64,000 nucleotides of DNA from Alphaproteobacteria bacterium (lineage in GTDB: Bacteria > Myxococcota_A > UBA796 > GCA-2862545): assembly GCA_020632875.1 (NCBI GenBank), contig JACKET010000004.1, positions 434,001 through 498,000 on the forward strand, in the 5' to 3' direction. The notes under the pieces are model-generated. The model was not told the origin of the DNA, ran no database searches, and saw only the letters and a program-made list of their open reading frames with translations. Below are positions 18,027 through 27,341 of the stretch, piece after piece. A program made the translations under genes and the position numbers. Numbering within the stretch: the stretch's first letter is position 1; each line of letters opens with the position of its first letter.

Positions 18027-20170
18027 CCCTTCTCCTCCGGCACGAGCTCGACGGGTGTGCCCGCGGGGCTCGGCGGCTCTTTCGGCACCGGGGCCTTGGG
18101 CGCGGGCTTCTTCGGCTTCGGCTTCCGCTTCGGCTTCTGCAGCTCGACCCCGCGGAAGCGCTCGATGTCCCAGATCTCGACGCACCGGTCGCCATACCGG
18201 CGCGCCGTCGCGTCGGTCGCATTGAGGCTCCCGCGCGGACGCGGCCAGCCGCCCTTGGTGGACTGGTGGCAGCGGCTGATCACGAGGTACTCCGCCCCGC
18301 TGTTCAGGAGGTTCCCGACGACCTCCTCGTCGTTGCGCGCGCGGTCGTTGAACTCCCACCACCACAGCGCCGGCTCGTCGCGCCACCGCTCGTGGAGGAG
18401 CGCGTCGACGCGCTTCCCGTGCCGATCGACGGGGACGAGGTGGTACTGGAGCTGCCGCCCCATCAGGGGGAGCGAGAACATGTGGGTCGGCGGCATGTCC
18501 GACAGCCAGGCCACGTAGGCGCCCGACGGGAGCGCGTCGATCGCGTCCCAGGCCTTCGTGTGGACCCGCCCGATCGGGCTGAACGTCGTGCGCTTCGTGG
18601 CGGTGTGCTCGGCCTTCGCGGGGGTCCGCAGCGCGAGGGCGACGATGGCGACGGAGAGGACGGCGGGGACGGCCCCGCGCGGCACGCTGCCGAGGAGGCC
18701 CATCACGACGAGGCCCGCGCTGGCCCCGGCCAGCAACCACAGCGCGTCCGACGCGCCGTAGAGGAACTTCGTCGCGTAGTACACGCTCGCGGCGAAGGCC
18801 ATCCACGACCCGACCGCGAGGCCCGCGACCGCCCAGCGCCGCCGCGGCAGCAAGAAGGCGACGAGCGGCAGCCCGATGACGAAGAACAGCGTGAGGTAGC
18901 GGACCATCCCGTGGAGGGGGGCGCTCGGCCGGTTGATGGTCGCCGAGAACGGCTGGAACGGGTGGAGCAGGAGGAACAGGATGCCGACCGACGCGACGAG
19001 CCACAGGCCGCGCCGGTCGCGCCAGAAGCCGGAGACGAGCGCCACGAGGTACCCGGCGATCGCGGGGATGCCGAGGAACACGGGCCAGTCGAAGCGCTTC
19101 ACGAACAGGTCGTACCAGAACGCAGAGCGGTCGCCCTTCTTCTCCATGAAGTGGATGAGCGCGGTCTTCCGGGCGGTCTCGGGCTCGAGCGGCCCTTCGA
19201 ACGGCCCGATCTGCGCGGGGAACAGCGGATTGCCCGTGTGGATCAGGTTCCGGACGTACCAGTACGCGCCGAACGCCAGCAGGCCCGCGACGAACAGGGC
19301 GGGCAGCGCGACCCGACCGCGCCGGGCGCGCCACAGCCACCACAGGCCGACGAGCCCCAGCGCCGGCACCGCCGAGACCTTGGTGCCGATGGCGAGACCC
19401 CCGGCGAGCCCACACCACAGGGCCGCCCGGCGCGACGGCGGGCGGACGGCGAGCGCGAGGGCGGCCAGCACGTACCCGGCCATCGCGAGGTCGGTCGAGC
19501 TGAAGGTTCGGGCGAAGTACAGCATCCGGTGGCTCGCGAACATCGCCGCGAGCAGGCCGAGCGGCACGGCCGGATGCAGCGCGTGGGTCTCGGCGATCGA
19601 CATCGTGCCGAGGACGACCAGCAGCACGAACAGCAGCACCGCCAGGCCCGACTGCGACGGCTCGCCGAGCGGCACCCAGAACCACAGCGACACGAGCTCG
19701 GAGTTGAACGCGTAGTACGACTGGTACGAGAACGGCGTGTACTCGATGGTGCCCCACTGCACCCAGTGGGCCACGATGGCGGCGTGGTACGTGATGTCGT
19801 CGAAGCAGAAGCCCGTGCCGGTCCACCCGGGGCGGCCGAACCACACGCCCAGCGCGGCACCGAGCAGCGCGCCCGACACCACGGTGAGCGCACCGGTCAC
19901 CTGCTCGGTCGCGACAGGCACGCCCGACGGCCAGCCGAGCCGGACCTCGGCGCCCACCACACCGGCGAGCAGCACCGCGAGCAGGCCGGCCTGAGCCAGG
20001 GGGTTCAGCAGGTGCGCGAGCCCGATGGCCAGCAGGATGCCGGTCATCAGCGCCAACGCGAGCAACAACGCGCACAACGCCCGCGTCCATGGCCCGCCCG
20101 GGGGGGCGATCAGCGGGAGGAGCCGCCACACCAGCAGGACGAGCAGCAGGTTCGTCAGCACGAACAGCAT
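18023..20170 (-). CDS. Large polytopic membrane protein, GT-C (family 39-like) glycosyltransferase candidate
   Basis: 715 aa from ATG 20170. About 12-13 transmembrane segments. The first large extracytoplasmic loop carries FCFDDITYH, an acidic pair placed as in GT-C/ArnT-type lipid-linked sugar transferases, followed by a Tyr/Trp-rich region. A soluble C-terminal part of about 190 residues ends in a Lys/Pro tail (KPKRKPKPKKPAPK). Likely adds a sugar from a lipid carrier to a lipid or protein. First gene of the operon with the sulfatase-like and flippase-like genes. Confidence 0.72.
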   Translation of the reverse strand: MLFVLTNLLLVLLVWRLLPLIAPPGGPWTRALCALLLALALMTGILLAIGLAHLLNPLAQAGLLAVLLAGVVGAEVRLGWPSGVPVATEQVTGALTVVSGALLGAALGVWFGRPGWTGTGFCFDDITYHAAIVAHWVQWGTIEYTPFSYQSYYAFNSELVSLWFWVPLGEPSQSGLAVLLFVLLVVLGTMSIAETHALHPAVPLGLLAAMFASHRMLYFARTFSSTDLAMAGYVLAALALAVRPPSRRAALWCGLAGGLAIGTKVSAVPALGLVGLWWLWRARRGRVALPALFVAGLLAFGAYWYVRNLIHTGNPLFPAQIGPFEGPLEPETARKTALIHFMEKKGDRSAFWYDLFVKRFDWPVFLGIPAIAGYLVALVSGFWRDRRGLWLVASVGILFLLLHPFQPFSATINRPSAPLHGMVRYLTLFFVIGLPLVAFLLPRRRWAVAGLAVGSWMAFAASVYYATKFLYGASDALWLLAGASAGLVVMGLLGSVPRGAVPAVLSVAIVALALRTPAKAEHTATKRTTFSPIGRVHTKAWDAIDALPSGAYVAWLSDMPPTHMFSLPLMGRQLQYHLVPVDRHGKRVDALLHERWRDEPALWWWEFNDRARNDEEVVGNLLNSGAEYLVISRCHQSTKGGWPRPRGSLNATDATARRYGDRCVEIWDIERFRGVELQKPKRKPKPKKPAPKAPVPKEPPSPAGTPVELVPEEKG

Positions 20171-20201
20171 GGGTCGCCTTAAAGGGCCGTGCCGCTCGGC
20201 G

Positions 20202-22676
20202 TCAAGACAGGATGCGCGCCTGGAGCAGATACCCGCTGCCCCCGTCGACGGTCGCGGTCTGCAGCGCGTCGCGCAGCCCCAGCTTCCGCAGCTCCGACAC
20301 GGCGACGTGGACGCGCGCCCGGCCCGAGTTCCCGGCCGTGCGCTCGCCCGGCCACGCGGCCGCCAGGACGGCATCCGTGGTGAGGGCCTCGCCCTCGTGG
20401 CGCGCGAACACCTCGAGCACGCGCTTCAGCACCCGCTTGCGGCCGAGCTCGACGCGCCCCGTGTCGGTGCGGAACCACGACCCGTCGCTCGCGACCTCGG
20501 CGGCCCCGGCGAGCCGTGTGAGCCGCACGAGCAGGCGCAGGTCGAGATCCCGGCGCGACGCCTCGACCACGTCGTCGTCGAGCGGGCGCCCGGCCGCGCG
20601 GGCATGGGCGATGCGATGCGCGAGGCGCACGGTCTCGGTGCGGGACGTGTCGGTGGGCGGCGGGGGCTCGGCCCGCGCCACGGCGAGGTAGTGCGCCGCG
20701 AGCTCGGCATCGGCCTGCATGCCCATCGACGCGAAGATCGACACGCCTTCCTCGAGGGCCCGCAGGCCACCCGGCGTGTCGCCGCGGAGCAGGAACAGCA
20801 CGCCGCGGTAGCAGTCGAGGGTCGCGCGGTTCTTCGGGCTCTCGAGCCGGAGCCCGTCGAACAGGGCCTCCGCGCGGTCGAGGTCGCCGCGGTCGAGCTC
20901 GATGAGGCCGGAGAGCACCTGCATCCGCTGCATGCTGAACCGTTCACCGAGCCGCCGCAGCATCGGGATGGCCTCGTCGAGGCGCGCCGAAGCCGACGGA
21001 CGGCCGAGGTCGGACTCGAGCACGGCGAGGCTCGTGAGGGTGCGCGCCTCGAAGCGCGGGCTGCCGATGCGACGAAAGCGCTCGAGGGCGCGCTCGAGCC
21101 GGTCGATCGCACCGACGATGGCGCTGTGCGACACGAGGCGGCTCGCCGTCGCCTGGCACCGCAGCAGCAGGCCCTCGAGATCGGGCCGATCGAGGTGCGC
21201 GGCCGCGGCGACGCCCGCTTCGCAGACCGCGATGGCCTGGTCGTACGAGCCGCGCTCCATGTGGGTCGCGGCGAGCGCGACGTGGATCTCCACCACGCGC
21301 TCGTCCCAGGGCACCCCGAGGGCCGAGGGCTCGCGGGCGAGCGCCCGATCCCGCGCGCGCTCGAGCAGCGCGACGGAGTCGTCCTGGTGGCCCTCGCGCA
21401 TGGCCGTGATGCCCCGGAACACGTCGACCTCGGGCTCGCCTTCGAGCAGGCCCCACAGCGCCCGGGATTCGGCGGTGCGCCGGAGCCGGATGAGCAGATC
21501 GGCTTCGACCAGCGTGAGGCGCCGCACGACCGCGTCGGACATCGCGCTGCGGTCGACGCCCCGCACGAGCTCGACCACCTCGGCCATGCCGCCCTGCGCG
21601 ATGGCCAGCCGGGCGAGCGCCACGAGCGCGCGGGCCGCCGCCTCGCCGCCGAGCACCAGCACGCCCTCGAGATCGGGCGCCAGGTCGCGCATCCGGGCCA
21701 ACGCCTCGCGGCCCTCGCTCGACTGGAGCCCGCGCGCCAGGCTCTCGGAGCGGCCCAGCACCCCCTCGACGTACCGCAGGCGCGCGGGATCGTCGGCGGG
21801 CAGGCGGCTCAGCGCGAACCGCCGGATGGGCTCGAGCAGGTGGTATCGCCGGCCTTCGCCGCTCGCGACCCAGTGCACGAGCGACGCGTCGAGCAGGTGC
21901 TCGAGCACCTCGAGCCCGGCGCCGGTGATCTCCTGGAACGCCGAACGCCCGAACCAGCGGCGCACCTGGGCGATCCGCGCGAGCGCCTGGCGCGCGTCGG
22001 GGTCGAGCAGGGCCCACGAGCCCTCGAGCGCGGCCTCGAGGCTCGTGTGCCGGCCGCGCGACCGGCGATCGGACAGCACCTCGAGGGGCTCTTCGGCGAG
22101 CATCTCGGTGGGCGAGTAGAGCCGCAGGCGCCCCGCGGCGAGGGTGATGGCGAGCGGCAGCCCGTCGAGCCGGCCGACCAGCTCGCGGATGGCGTCGGCT
22201 TCGCTGGCGAGATCGACGCCGGCGCTGACCTCTTCGGCCTCGGCGCGGAACAGCGCTTCGGCGGCGTCGGCGGAGAGCGGCCCGACCTCGAGGAGCGTGA
22301 AGCCCGGCAGGCGAACGCGCGAGGTGACCACCACGGCGAGGCCCGAACAGTCGGGCATCACGGCATCGAGCCAGTCCGACACGCCCGTTCCGAGGGCTTC
22401 GGTCGCGTCGAGCACGAGCAGGTCGGCCTCGCCGAGCCCCCCGACGATCGCGGCGCGGTCGACAGGCAGATCGAGGCTGCGCGCCACCGCCGCATCGAGG
22501 GCGCCGTCGCCCACGGGCTCGAGATCGACCCACACGGCGCGTCGATCGCGCGCGACCCACGCCACCAGCGCGGTCTTCCCGACCCCCGGCGGGCCCACGA
22601 GCTGCACGCGGCCGGGCCGCGAGACGGCATCGGCCAGTCGTGCGATCGCTTCGTCTCGACCGATGGGCTCGCGCAT
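20202..22676 (-). CDS. STAND ATPase regulator: NB-ARC, TPR, C-terminal winged helix
   Basis: 824 aa. Walker A GPPGVGKTAL (residues 28-37), Walker B ADLLVLDATEAL, a VVVTSRVRLPGF sensor strand and GLPLAITLAAGRL identify a STAND/AAA ATPase like AfsR. The middle (about 330-690) is helical repeats of TPR type. The last ~100 residues (VLEVFARHEGEALTTDAVLAAAWPGE ... GGSGYLL) look like an OmpR-type winged helix. In AfsR/SARP proteins the DNA-binding domain is normally N-terminal; here it is at the end. Start ATG 22676. Divergent from 22716, so it may control that gene. Confidence 0.82.
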   Translation of the reverse strand: MREPIGRDEAIARLADAVSRPGRVQLVGPPGVGKTALVAWVARDRRAVWVDLEPVGDGALDAAVARSLDLPVDRAAIVGGLGEADLLVLDATEALGTGVSDWLDAVMPDCSGLAVVVTSRVRLPGFTLLEVGPLSADAAEALFRAEAEEVSAGVDLASEADAIRELVGRLDGLPLAITLAAGRLRLYSPTEMLAEEPLEVLSDRRSRGRHTSLEAALEGSWALLDPDARQALARIAQVRRWFGRSAFQEITGAGLEVLEHLLDASLVHWVASGEGRRYHLLEPIRRFALSRLPADDPARLRYVEGVLGRSESLARGLQSSEGREALARMRDLAPDLEGVLVLGGEAAARALVALARLAIAQGGMAEVVELVRGVDRSAMSDAVVRRLTLVEADLLIRLRRTAESRALWGLLEGEPEVDVFRGITAMREGHQDDSVALLERARDRALAREPSALGVPWDERVVEIHVALAATHMERGSYDQAIAVCEAGVAAAAHLDRPDLEGLLLRCQATASRLVSHSAIVGAIDRLERALERFRRIGSPRFEARTLTSLAVLESDLGRPSASARLDEAIPMLRRLGERFSMQRMQVLSGLIELDRGDLDRAEALFDGLRLESPKNRATLDCYRGVLFLLRGDTPGGLRALEEGVSIFASMGMQADAELAAHYLAVARAEPPPPTDTSRTETVRLAHRIAHARAAGRPLDDDVVEASRRDLDLRLLVRLTRLAGAAEVASDGSWFRTDTGRVELGRKRVLKRVLEVFARHEGEALTTDAVLAAAWPGERTAGNSGRARVHVAVSELRKLGLRDALQTATVDGGSGYLLQARILS

Positions 22677-22715
22677 CGCCGGCTTCTAACGCGGTCGGCC
22701 GGATACGTGGGGCGC

Positions 22716-24086
22716 ATGGCGTACAACACGCGAGGCAGCCGCCCCATCGTCGTGGACGGGATGTCGTTCCGCTGGCGCCGGCACGACGCCGAGGCCGAGC
22801 TCGTCGTGTGGCACGTGCTCGACGCGGGGGTGCTGACGGTCGCGTACCTCGACCCGCGGTTCGACCCCCTGCCCGGGTTCGTCGCGCGCGCGGTGCGCAT
22901 GGCGTTCGCGCGGGGCTGGCGCACCGACGACCACCTCCGCATCGAGCTGTCGCCCGCCGATCTGCGCGAGGCCGACGGGTTCTCGAGCCGCTCCCGCACC
23001 ATCGCGCTGCCCGGCGTCGAGAGCCTGCTCGAGCACGAGGCCGAGGTGCTCGAGGCGCCGGATCCCGAGGGCCTGTCGGCGGATGCGGTGCTGCAGGTGG
23101 TGTTCGCCCCCACCTTCGCACCCGCGTGCATCGCGACGCTCTGGGCCGAGCGCGATGCCGGATACGCCCACCTGGTGGGCGTGGTCGACGGCGACCGCAC
23201 GGAGTGGCTCGTCGAGGCAGAAGCGGAGTGGATCCGCGACGCGATCGTGTCGGTCCGATCGGCCGAGGTGAAGGGCACCGGGCGCATCGTGCTCGACGGG
23301 ATGCCCACCCGCGTGACGCTGCGCGACCCCGCGGGCACCTGGAGCGACACCGACAACGCGCCCGAGGAGGGCACGCCCGTGCGCGTGGCGACCCTCGCCG
23401 CGTGGCGCATCGCGATGGAGGCCTTCGGCGGCGTGGAGGACGCCCGCGACATCGTGGAGGCGCTGCACCCGTACGTGGCGCCGGGCGTGCTGCCCGTGCA
23501 CCGCGACCCGGCGGCGCGCGTGCTCCGCCTGTACGGCGACTGGACGTGGCCGGCGCCCGGCGAGGCCCTCGTCGACGTGCTGCGCGCGTGCCGCGGGCCG
23601 TGGATCGTCGATGCGAGCCGGGCTGCGGCGCTGCCCGGTCTCACGCAGCACGCGGTGCGCCGCTACCTCGCCGAGCGCGACGTGCCGCTGTTCTGGATCG
23701 CGAACGAGGCGCAGCAGGTGCGCTGGGAGCACTACGAAGACCGCCTCTCCGCGGAGGCGGCACGCACCCGCGCGACCCGCGACGCCGTGCGTGCCCTCGT
23801 GGCGCACCTCGACTCGCGCTGGCAGGGCGTGGCGTCCGAGGCGCTGCTGTCGCGGGATCCGTCCCGTGTGGAGGGGGCCGCGCACGAGGCCCGGCGCTGG
23901 CTCGACGCCGGGTGGGCGCCGAGCGAGGTCGGCCCCGCGGAGGGCTGGTGCTTCGCGGCAGGCGCGTGGGACTGGCGGGAGGCCCCGGCGGCGCCGGGCT
24001 TCGTGCTCGACGCGCGTCAGGCGTGGCTGCTGGCGCCCGACGGCGCCGTGCTGCACCGCCCGCTCACTTCCCGAAGGGGTTCTTGA
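22716..24086 (+). CDS. Hypothetical protein, 456 aa
   Basis: Start ATG 22716, 39 bp from the divergent STAND regulator gene. Soluble, no signal peptide, no membrane segment. The N-terminal part has short beta strands (ELVVWHVLDAGVLTVAYLDPR); a later part reads LYGDWTWPAPGEALVDVLRAC and PLFWIANEAQQVRW. No catalytic motif or family recognised. The stop lies 23 bp inside the convergent zinc-ribbon gene. A role linked to the STAND regulator is only suggested by position. Confidence 0.65.
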   Translation: MAYNTRGSRPIVVDGMSFRWRRHDAEAELVVWHVLDAGVLTVAYLDPRFDPLPGFVARAVRMAFARGWRTDDHLRIELSPADLREADGFSSRSRTIALPGVESLLEHEAEVLEAPDPEGLSADAVLQVVFAPTFAPACIATLWAERDAGYAHLVGVVDGDRTEWLVEAEAEWIRDAIVSVRSAEVKGTGRIVLDGMPTRVTLRDPAGTWSDTDNAPEEGTPVRVATLAAWRIAMEAFGGVEDARDIVEALHPYVAPGVLPVHRDPAARVLRLYGDWTWPAPGEALVDVLRACRGPWIVDASRAAALPGLTQHAVRRYLAERDVPLFWIANEAQQVRWEHYEDRLSAEAARTRATRDAVRALVAHLDSRWQGVASEALLSRDPSRVEGAAHEARRWLDAGWAPSEVGPAEGWCFAAGAWDWREAPAAPGFVLDARQAWLLAPDGAVLHRPLTSRRGS

Positions 24087-25080
24087 GGTCCGAGGTCGAG
24101 ACGTCGAGCGTGGTGGGGCGCGGCTTGGCGACGACCACGGGCTCGGGCGCCGGCTCGGGTTCCGGCGCGGGCGCGGGCGCCGCGACCGGCTCGGGAGCAG
24201 GAGCCGGGCGCGGACGCGGACGCACCACAGGGCGGGGTGGAGGCGCGGGCTCGGGCTCGGCGGCCACGGGATCCGGCTCCGGCTGGACCTCCGGCTCGGG
24301 CTCGGCCACGGGCGCGGGCGCCGGGGGCGTCGCCTTGCGGGTCTCCTCCACGTAGACGCGGGGCTGGACGGGCGCGACCGTGGCGCGCAGGTCGGGCTGC
24401 GACTCGACGGGAGCGCCCATGAAGAAGGCGTTCCCGATGACCGCCCCGCCTCCGCCGCACACGGCGCCGAGCACCGCCATCACGGCCCACGTCCACACCG
24501 GCACGCCCGAGCTCTGCGGCGCGGGACGCCGGATCCCGACGGAGTCCTCCACGAGCCGCGCGGCCAGCGCCTTCGGGTCGGCGCGACGCCCGGGTGCCGC
24601 GACCTCGGGCGGGATGGTGGGCTCGTCGACGTCGAAGGTGTGCGCTCCGGACATCGAAGGCAGCATTCCGGGGAGCGCGCGGTGTCCGCCCGTGACGGGC
24701 GTGCGGTTCGGCGCTTCGGGGCTCGAGGGCTTCGCGGGCGCCAGCGGAGGTGGGACGGTCGGCGCGGTGGCCCGACGTGCACCCGAGCCCAGCGCGTCGA
24801 CCTCGGTGGCATCCCCTTCTTCCGGCCCCGGGTCCGTCGCGTTGTCGCGGTCCTCCCACAGCGTGATCATCGCCATGGCGTCGGGCGGGAGGGTCTTCTC
24901 GTACTCCTCTTCGGCATCGCTCACGGACATCGACACGACCTGGCTCACGTCCGGCGGCACCATCTCGGGCAGCGCGGCCTTGAAGACGTGCCCACAGCGC
25001 GGACAGGTCACGGTGCCGAGACCCTTGAGATGGGCCGGCACCTTGTACCTGGCTTCGCACGACGGGCACGAGATGAACAT
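24064..25080 (-). CDS. MJ0042-type zinc-ribbon membrane protein with SDLKNPF tail
   Basis: 338 aa from ATG 25080. The N-terminus is a zinc ribbon of the MJ0042 type (FISCPSCEARYKVP ... VTCPRCGHVF; two CxxC pairs). A low-complexity acidic/Pro region follows, then one transmembrane helix (VWTWAVMAVLGAVCGGGGAVIG, about 194-215) and a Pro/Ala/Glu stalk. The final residues TLDVSTSDLKNPFGK nearly repeat the C-terminus of the kinase at 27342-28778. It lies two bases after the lipoprotein gene, last in the four-gene operon. Inferred role: cytosolic metal-binding or interaction domain tethered to the same partner as the kinase. Confidence 0.8.
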   Translation of the reverse strand: MFISCPSCEARYKVPAHLKGLGTVTCPRCGHVFKAALPEMVPPDVSQVVSMSVSDAEEEYEKTLPPDAMAMITLWEDRDNATDPGPEEGDATEVDALGSGARRATAPTVPPPLAPAKPSSPEAPNRTPVTGGHRALPGMLPSMSGAHTFDVDEPTIPPEVAAPGRRADPKALAARLVEDSVGIRRPAPQSSGVPVWTWAVMAVLGAVCGGGGAVIGNAFFMGAPVESQPDLRATVAPVQPRVYVEETRKATPPAPAPVAEPEPEVQPEPDPVAAEPEPAPPPRPVVRPRPRPAPAPEPVAAPAPAPEPEPAPEPVVVAKPRPTTLDVSTSDLKNPFGK

Positions 25081-25082
25081 CG

Positions 25083-26609
25083 TCAGTTCTCGGGGAAGGC
25101 CGTCCAACCGGCGTAGAACGGCGTCGGGTCCTCGGGCTCGACGGCGCCGATGTAGCTCCCACCGGCCGGGTTGAACCAGCCGTCGGCCGGGGGCATGCGG
25201 GCCCCGGTCGTGAGCGGCGTGCCCGCCTGCGGCACCCAGCTCGGCGAGACGAGGTCGTAGGGATTGCCGAGCAGCGGAGCCATGCCGAACGCGTTCTCGT
25301 TGGCGGCATCCGCGAGCCAGGCCACCTCGTCGAACTCGTTGTCGTCGTCTCCGCTGACGTACGTGATGGAGACGTAGTCGCCGGTGTCGGGAGTGCTGGT
25401 GTCCCAGACGATCGAAGGCGCCGTGGTGTCCTCGACCTCGCCGTGCACGTCCGCGGTCGCGCCGTTGTTGAAGAACAGGCTGTTCTTGATCCACAGGTCG
25501 CCGTCGAGCGCGCGCTGGCTCGTCCGCGAATCGAGGTCGTAGGCGATCGACGGCGGGCTGCTCGAGTTCTCGTCGCGGACGTCGACGCCGGACTTGCCGA
25601 AGCCCATGACCAGGAAGTTCGCGAGCTCGCCTTCGGTGTTCTCGCGCAGGCACATCCCGCGCTGGTTGCTGTCGCCGCCGCCCACCATCGTGACGTTGTA
25701 GAGCTGCGGATGCGACTGGAACACCGCCGTGAACTTCGAGTCGGCCTCGATCCCACGGTCGGGCAGCCCGCCCCCGTGATCGACGGCATCCTGCTGGATG
25801 ACGATGAACTGGCCGCGCCCGGTCCACCCCTCGTCCCAGTCGAGCGAGTCGTCGCCGGCGCGGGTGAGCACGATCTCGCGCAGATCGACCGTGCCGCCGA
25901 ACACCTCGATGCCGTCGTCGAGCGTGTAGTGCACCTGCACCTTCTCGATGAGCGTGTCGGTGCCGCAGGCCGCCAGGGTCAGGCCGTTCAGCTCGTTCCC
26001 GGTGCCGATCGAGTACCCGGCGAACTCGATGCGGACGTAGCGGAGCGTGCCGCAGTTGTGCGCGGGGTCGCCGCCGCCGTACTCGCCCTGGATGTTGGTC
26101 GACTCGATGCCTTCGAGCTGCCGCGTGCCCACGTTGGTCGGCGCGCTGCCGAGCAGCGCGACGCCGCCCCAGTCGCCCGGACCGCGGCTGCCGGCGGGCT
26201 GGTTGCTCGTGAACACGATGGGGTTGTTGGCGGTCGCGGTGGCGAGCAGGCGCCCGTTCTTCGTGACGATCAGCGCGGAGCCGAAGGCGCCTTCGATCTT
26301 CGTGCCCGCCTGGATCGTGAGCGTGGCCTCGACGAACACGAGGTCGTCGAGGATGTAGAGCTTGTCGGCGGTCCACGTGGTCGCCGCCGAGATCGTCCCG
26401 GAGACGTGCACGACATTCGCATCGGTGTCGGTGTCGGCGTCGGCGTCGGTGTCGGCATCCGCGTCGGTGTCCGCGTCGGCGTCGGTATCCGCGTCGGCGT
26501 CGGTGTCCGCATCGGTGTCGGTGTCGGTGTCGGCCTCGCCATTGGTGTCGTACGCGTCCTTCCAGGGACCGAGACAACCGACGAGGAACAAGAGGGGCAG
26601 AGTGCGCAT
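25083..26609 (-). CDS. Asp/Thr-linker lipoprotein with beta-helix-like body
   Basis: 508 aa from ATG 26609 with GGAG upstream. Lipobox LLFLVGC, then an Asp-Thr/Ala linker of about 40 residues. The body begins VVHVSGTISAATTWTADKLYILDD and continues with many short valine-rich strands and Asn/Gly turns, typical of parallel beta-helix surface proteins (for example VFTSNQPAGSRGPGDWGGVAL, LRYVRIEFAGYSIGTGNELNGL in separate strands). No catalytic motif seen. Third gene of the kinase-led operon, in the same position as the lipoprotein at 4362 in the first locus. Confidence 0.83.
   Translation of the reverse strand: MRTLPLLFLVGCLGPWKDAYDTNGEADTDTDTDADTDADADTDADADTDADADTDADADTDTDANVVHVSGTISAATTWTADKLYILDDLVFVEATLTIQAGTKIEGAFGSALIVTKNGRLLATATANNPIVFTSNQPAGSRGPGDWGGVALLGSAPTNVGTRQLEGIESTNIQGEYGGGDPAHNCGTLRYVRIEFAGYSIGTGNELNGLTLAACGTDTLIEKVQVHYTLDDGIEVFGGTVDLREIVLTRAGDDSLDWDEGWTGRGQFIVIQQDAVDHGGGLPDRGIEADSKFTAVFQSHPQLYNVTMVGGGDSNQRGMCLRENTEGELANFLVMGFGKSGVDVRDENSSSPPSIAYDLDSRTSQRALDGDLWIKNSLFFNNGATADVHGEVEDTTAPSIVWDTSTPDTGDYVSITYVSGDDDNEFDEVAWLADAANENAFGMAPLLGNPYDLVSPSWVPQAGTPLTTGARMPPADGWFNPAGGSYIGAVEPEDPTPFYAGWTAFPEN
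26421..26536. repeat. Tandem hexamer repeat (Asp-Thr/Ala linker)
   Basis: Alternating GTGTCG/GCGTCG units on the forward strand encode the Asp-Thr/Asp-Ala linker on the reverse strand. Confidence 0.85.
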
Positions 26610-26617
26610 CCGATCTC

Positions 26618-27328
26618 CTAGAAGCGCCAGGACGCGCGCACGTGCGCGTCGGAGGGAGTGACGGCGAGGCTCACGGTCGTGATCTCGCGCTTGGCGGGGA
26701 GGGCGACACCGACCGCAGCGAGCCCGAGGCCCGCGACGGTGAGGCCGAGCGAGACGTTGTTCAGCGTCTTCGGCCCGGAGTACAGATCGCGGTTCCCCGC
26801 GTCGATGGCCGCCTGGCCCTCGGTGTACGACCAGGCCGCGAGGCTCCCGAACACGACCGAGGTGCCGATCCCGCCGCCGAGCAGGGCCCACTTCGCGGGA
26901 TTGCCCACGGTGCGGGTGGTCTGCACGGGCTGCGGGGCGGGCGTGGGGGTCGGCGTGGGCACAGGTGCCGGTGCCGTCGCCACCCGCTGCTTGTCGAGCC
27001 GCTCTTCGAGCGTGCGGACGCGGCGGTCGAGCTTGGCGGCCTCGTCGGCCTCGGCGTAGATCCGGTACTTGTTGAGCGTCTTGATGGCGGCTTCGAGGTC
27101 GCCTTTCCGCTCCTGGGCGTTCGCGATGTTGAACAGCAGGGCGTGCTGCCGCGACAGGGCGTAGGACTCTTCGAAGGCCACGATCGCCTCGTCGTACAGC
27201 GCCTCTTCGTACAGCCGCACGCCGTTCTCGTAGAGGCGCTTCGCCTCCTCGAGCTGCTCGTCGGCGGGAGCGGGCGCCGGTGCGGGTGTGTCCTGGGCCA
27301 GGGCGAGGCTGGCGATCATCCAGATCAT
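26618..27328 (-). CDS. Signal-peptide TPR protein with C-terminal two-helix hairpin
   Basis: 236 aa. Signal peptide MIWMIASLALAQ. Residues ~25-110 are TPR-like (AKRLYENGVRLYEEALYDEA, then ALLFNIANAQERKGDLEAAI). A Pro/Thr linker follows, then two hydrophobic helices (ALLGGGIGTSVVFGSLAAW and LGLTVAGLGLAAVGVAL) and a short tail ending SWRF. The architecture parallels 3268-4362. It lies 13 bp after the kinase gene and 8 bp before the lipoprotein gene. Probable membrane partner of the kinase. Confidence 0.8.
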   Translation of the reverse strand: MIWMIASLALAQDTPAPAPAPADEQLEEAKRLYENGVRLYEEALYDEAIVAFEESYALSRQHALLFNIANAQERKGDLEAAIKTLNKYRIYAEADEAAKLDRRVRTLEERLDKQRVATAPAPVPTPTPTPAPQPVQTTRTVGNPAKWALLGGGIGTSVVFGSLAAWSYTEGQAAIDAGNRDLYSGPKTLNNVSLGLTVAGLGLAAVGVALPAKREITTVSLAVTPSDAHVRASWRF

Positions 27329-27341
27329 CGTGTCTCCGATG

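Noticed and set aside
18266..20182. Long forward frame opposite the GT-C-like gene
   Set aside because: Gln/His/Arg-rich without domains; the reverse gene has clear membrane topology.
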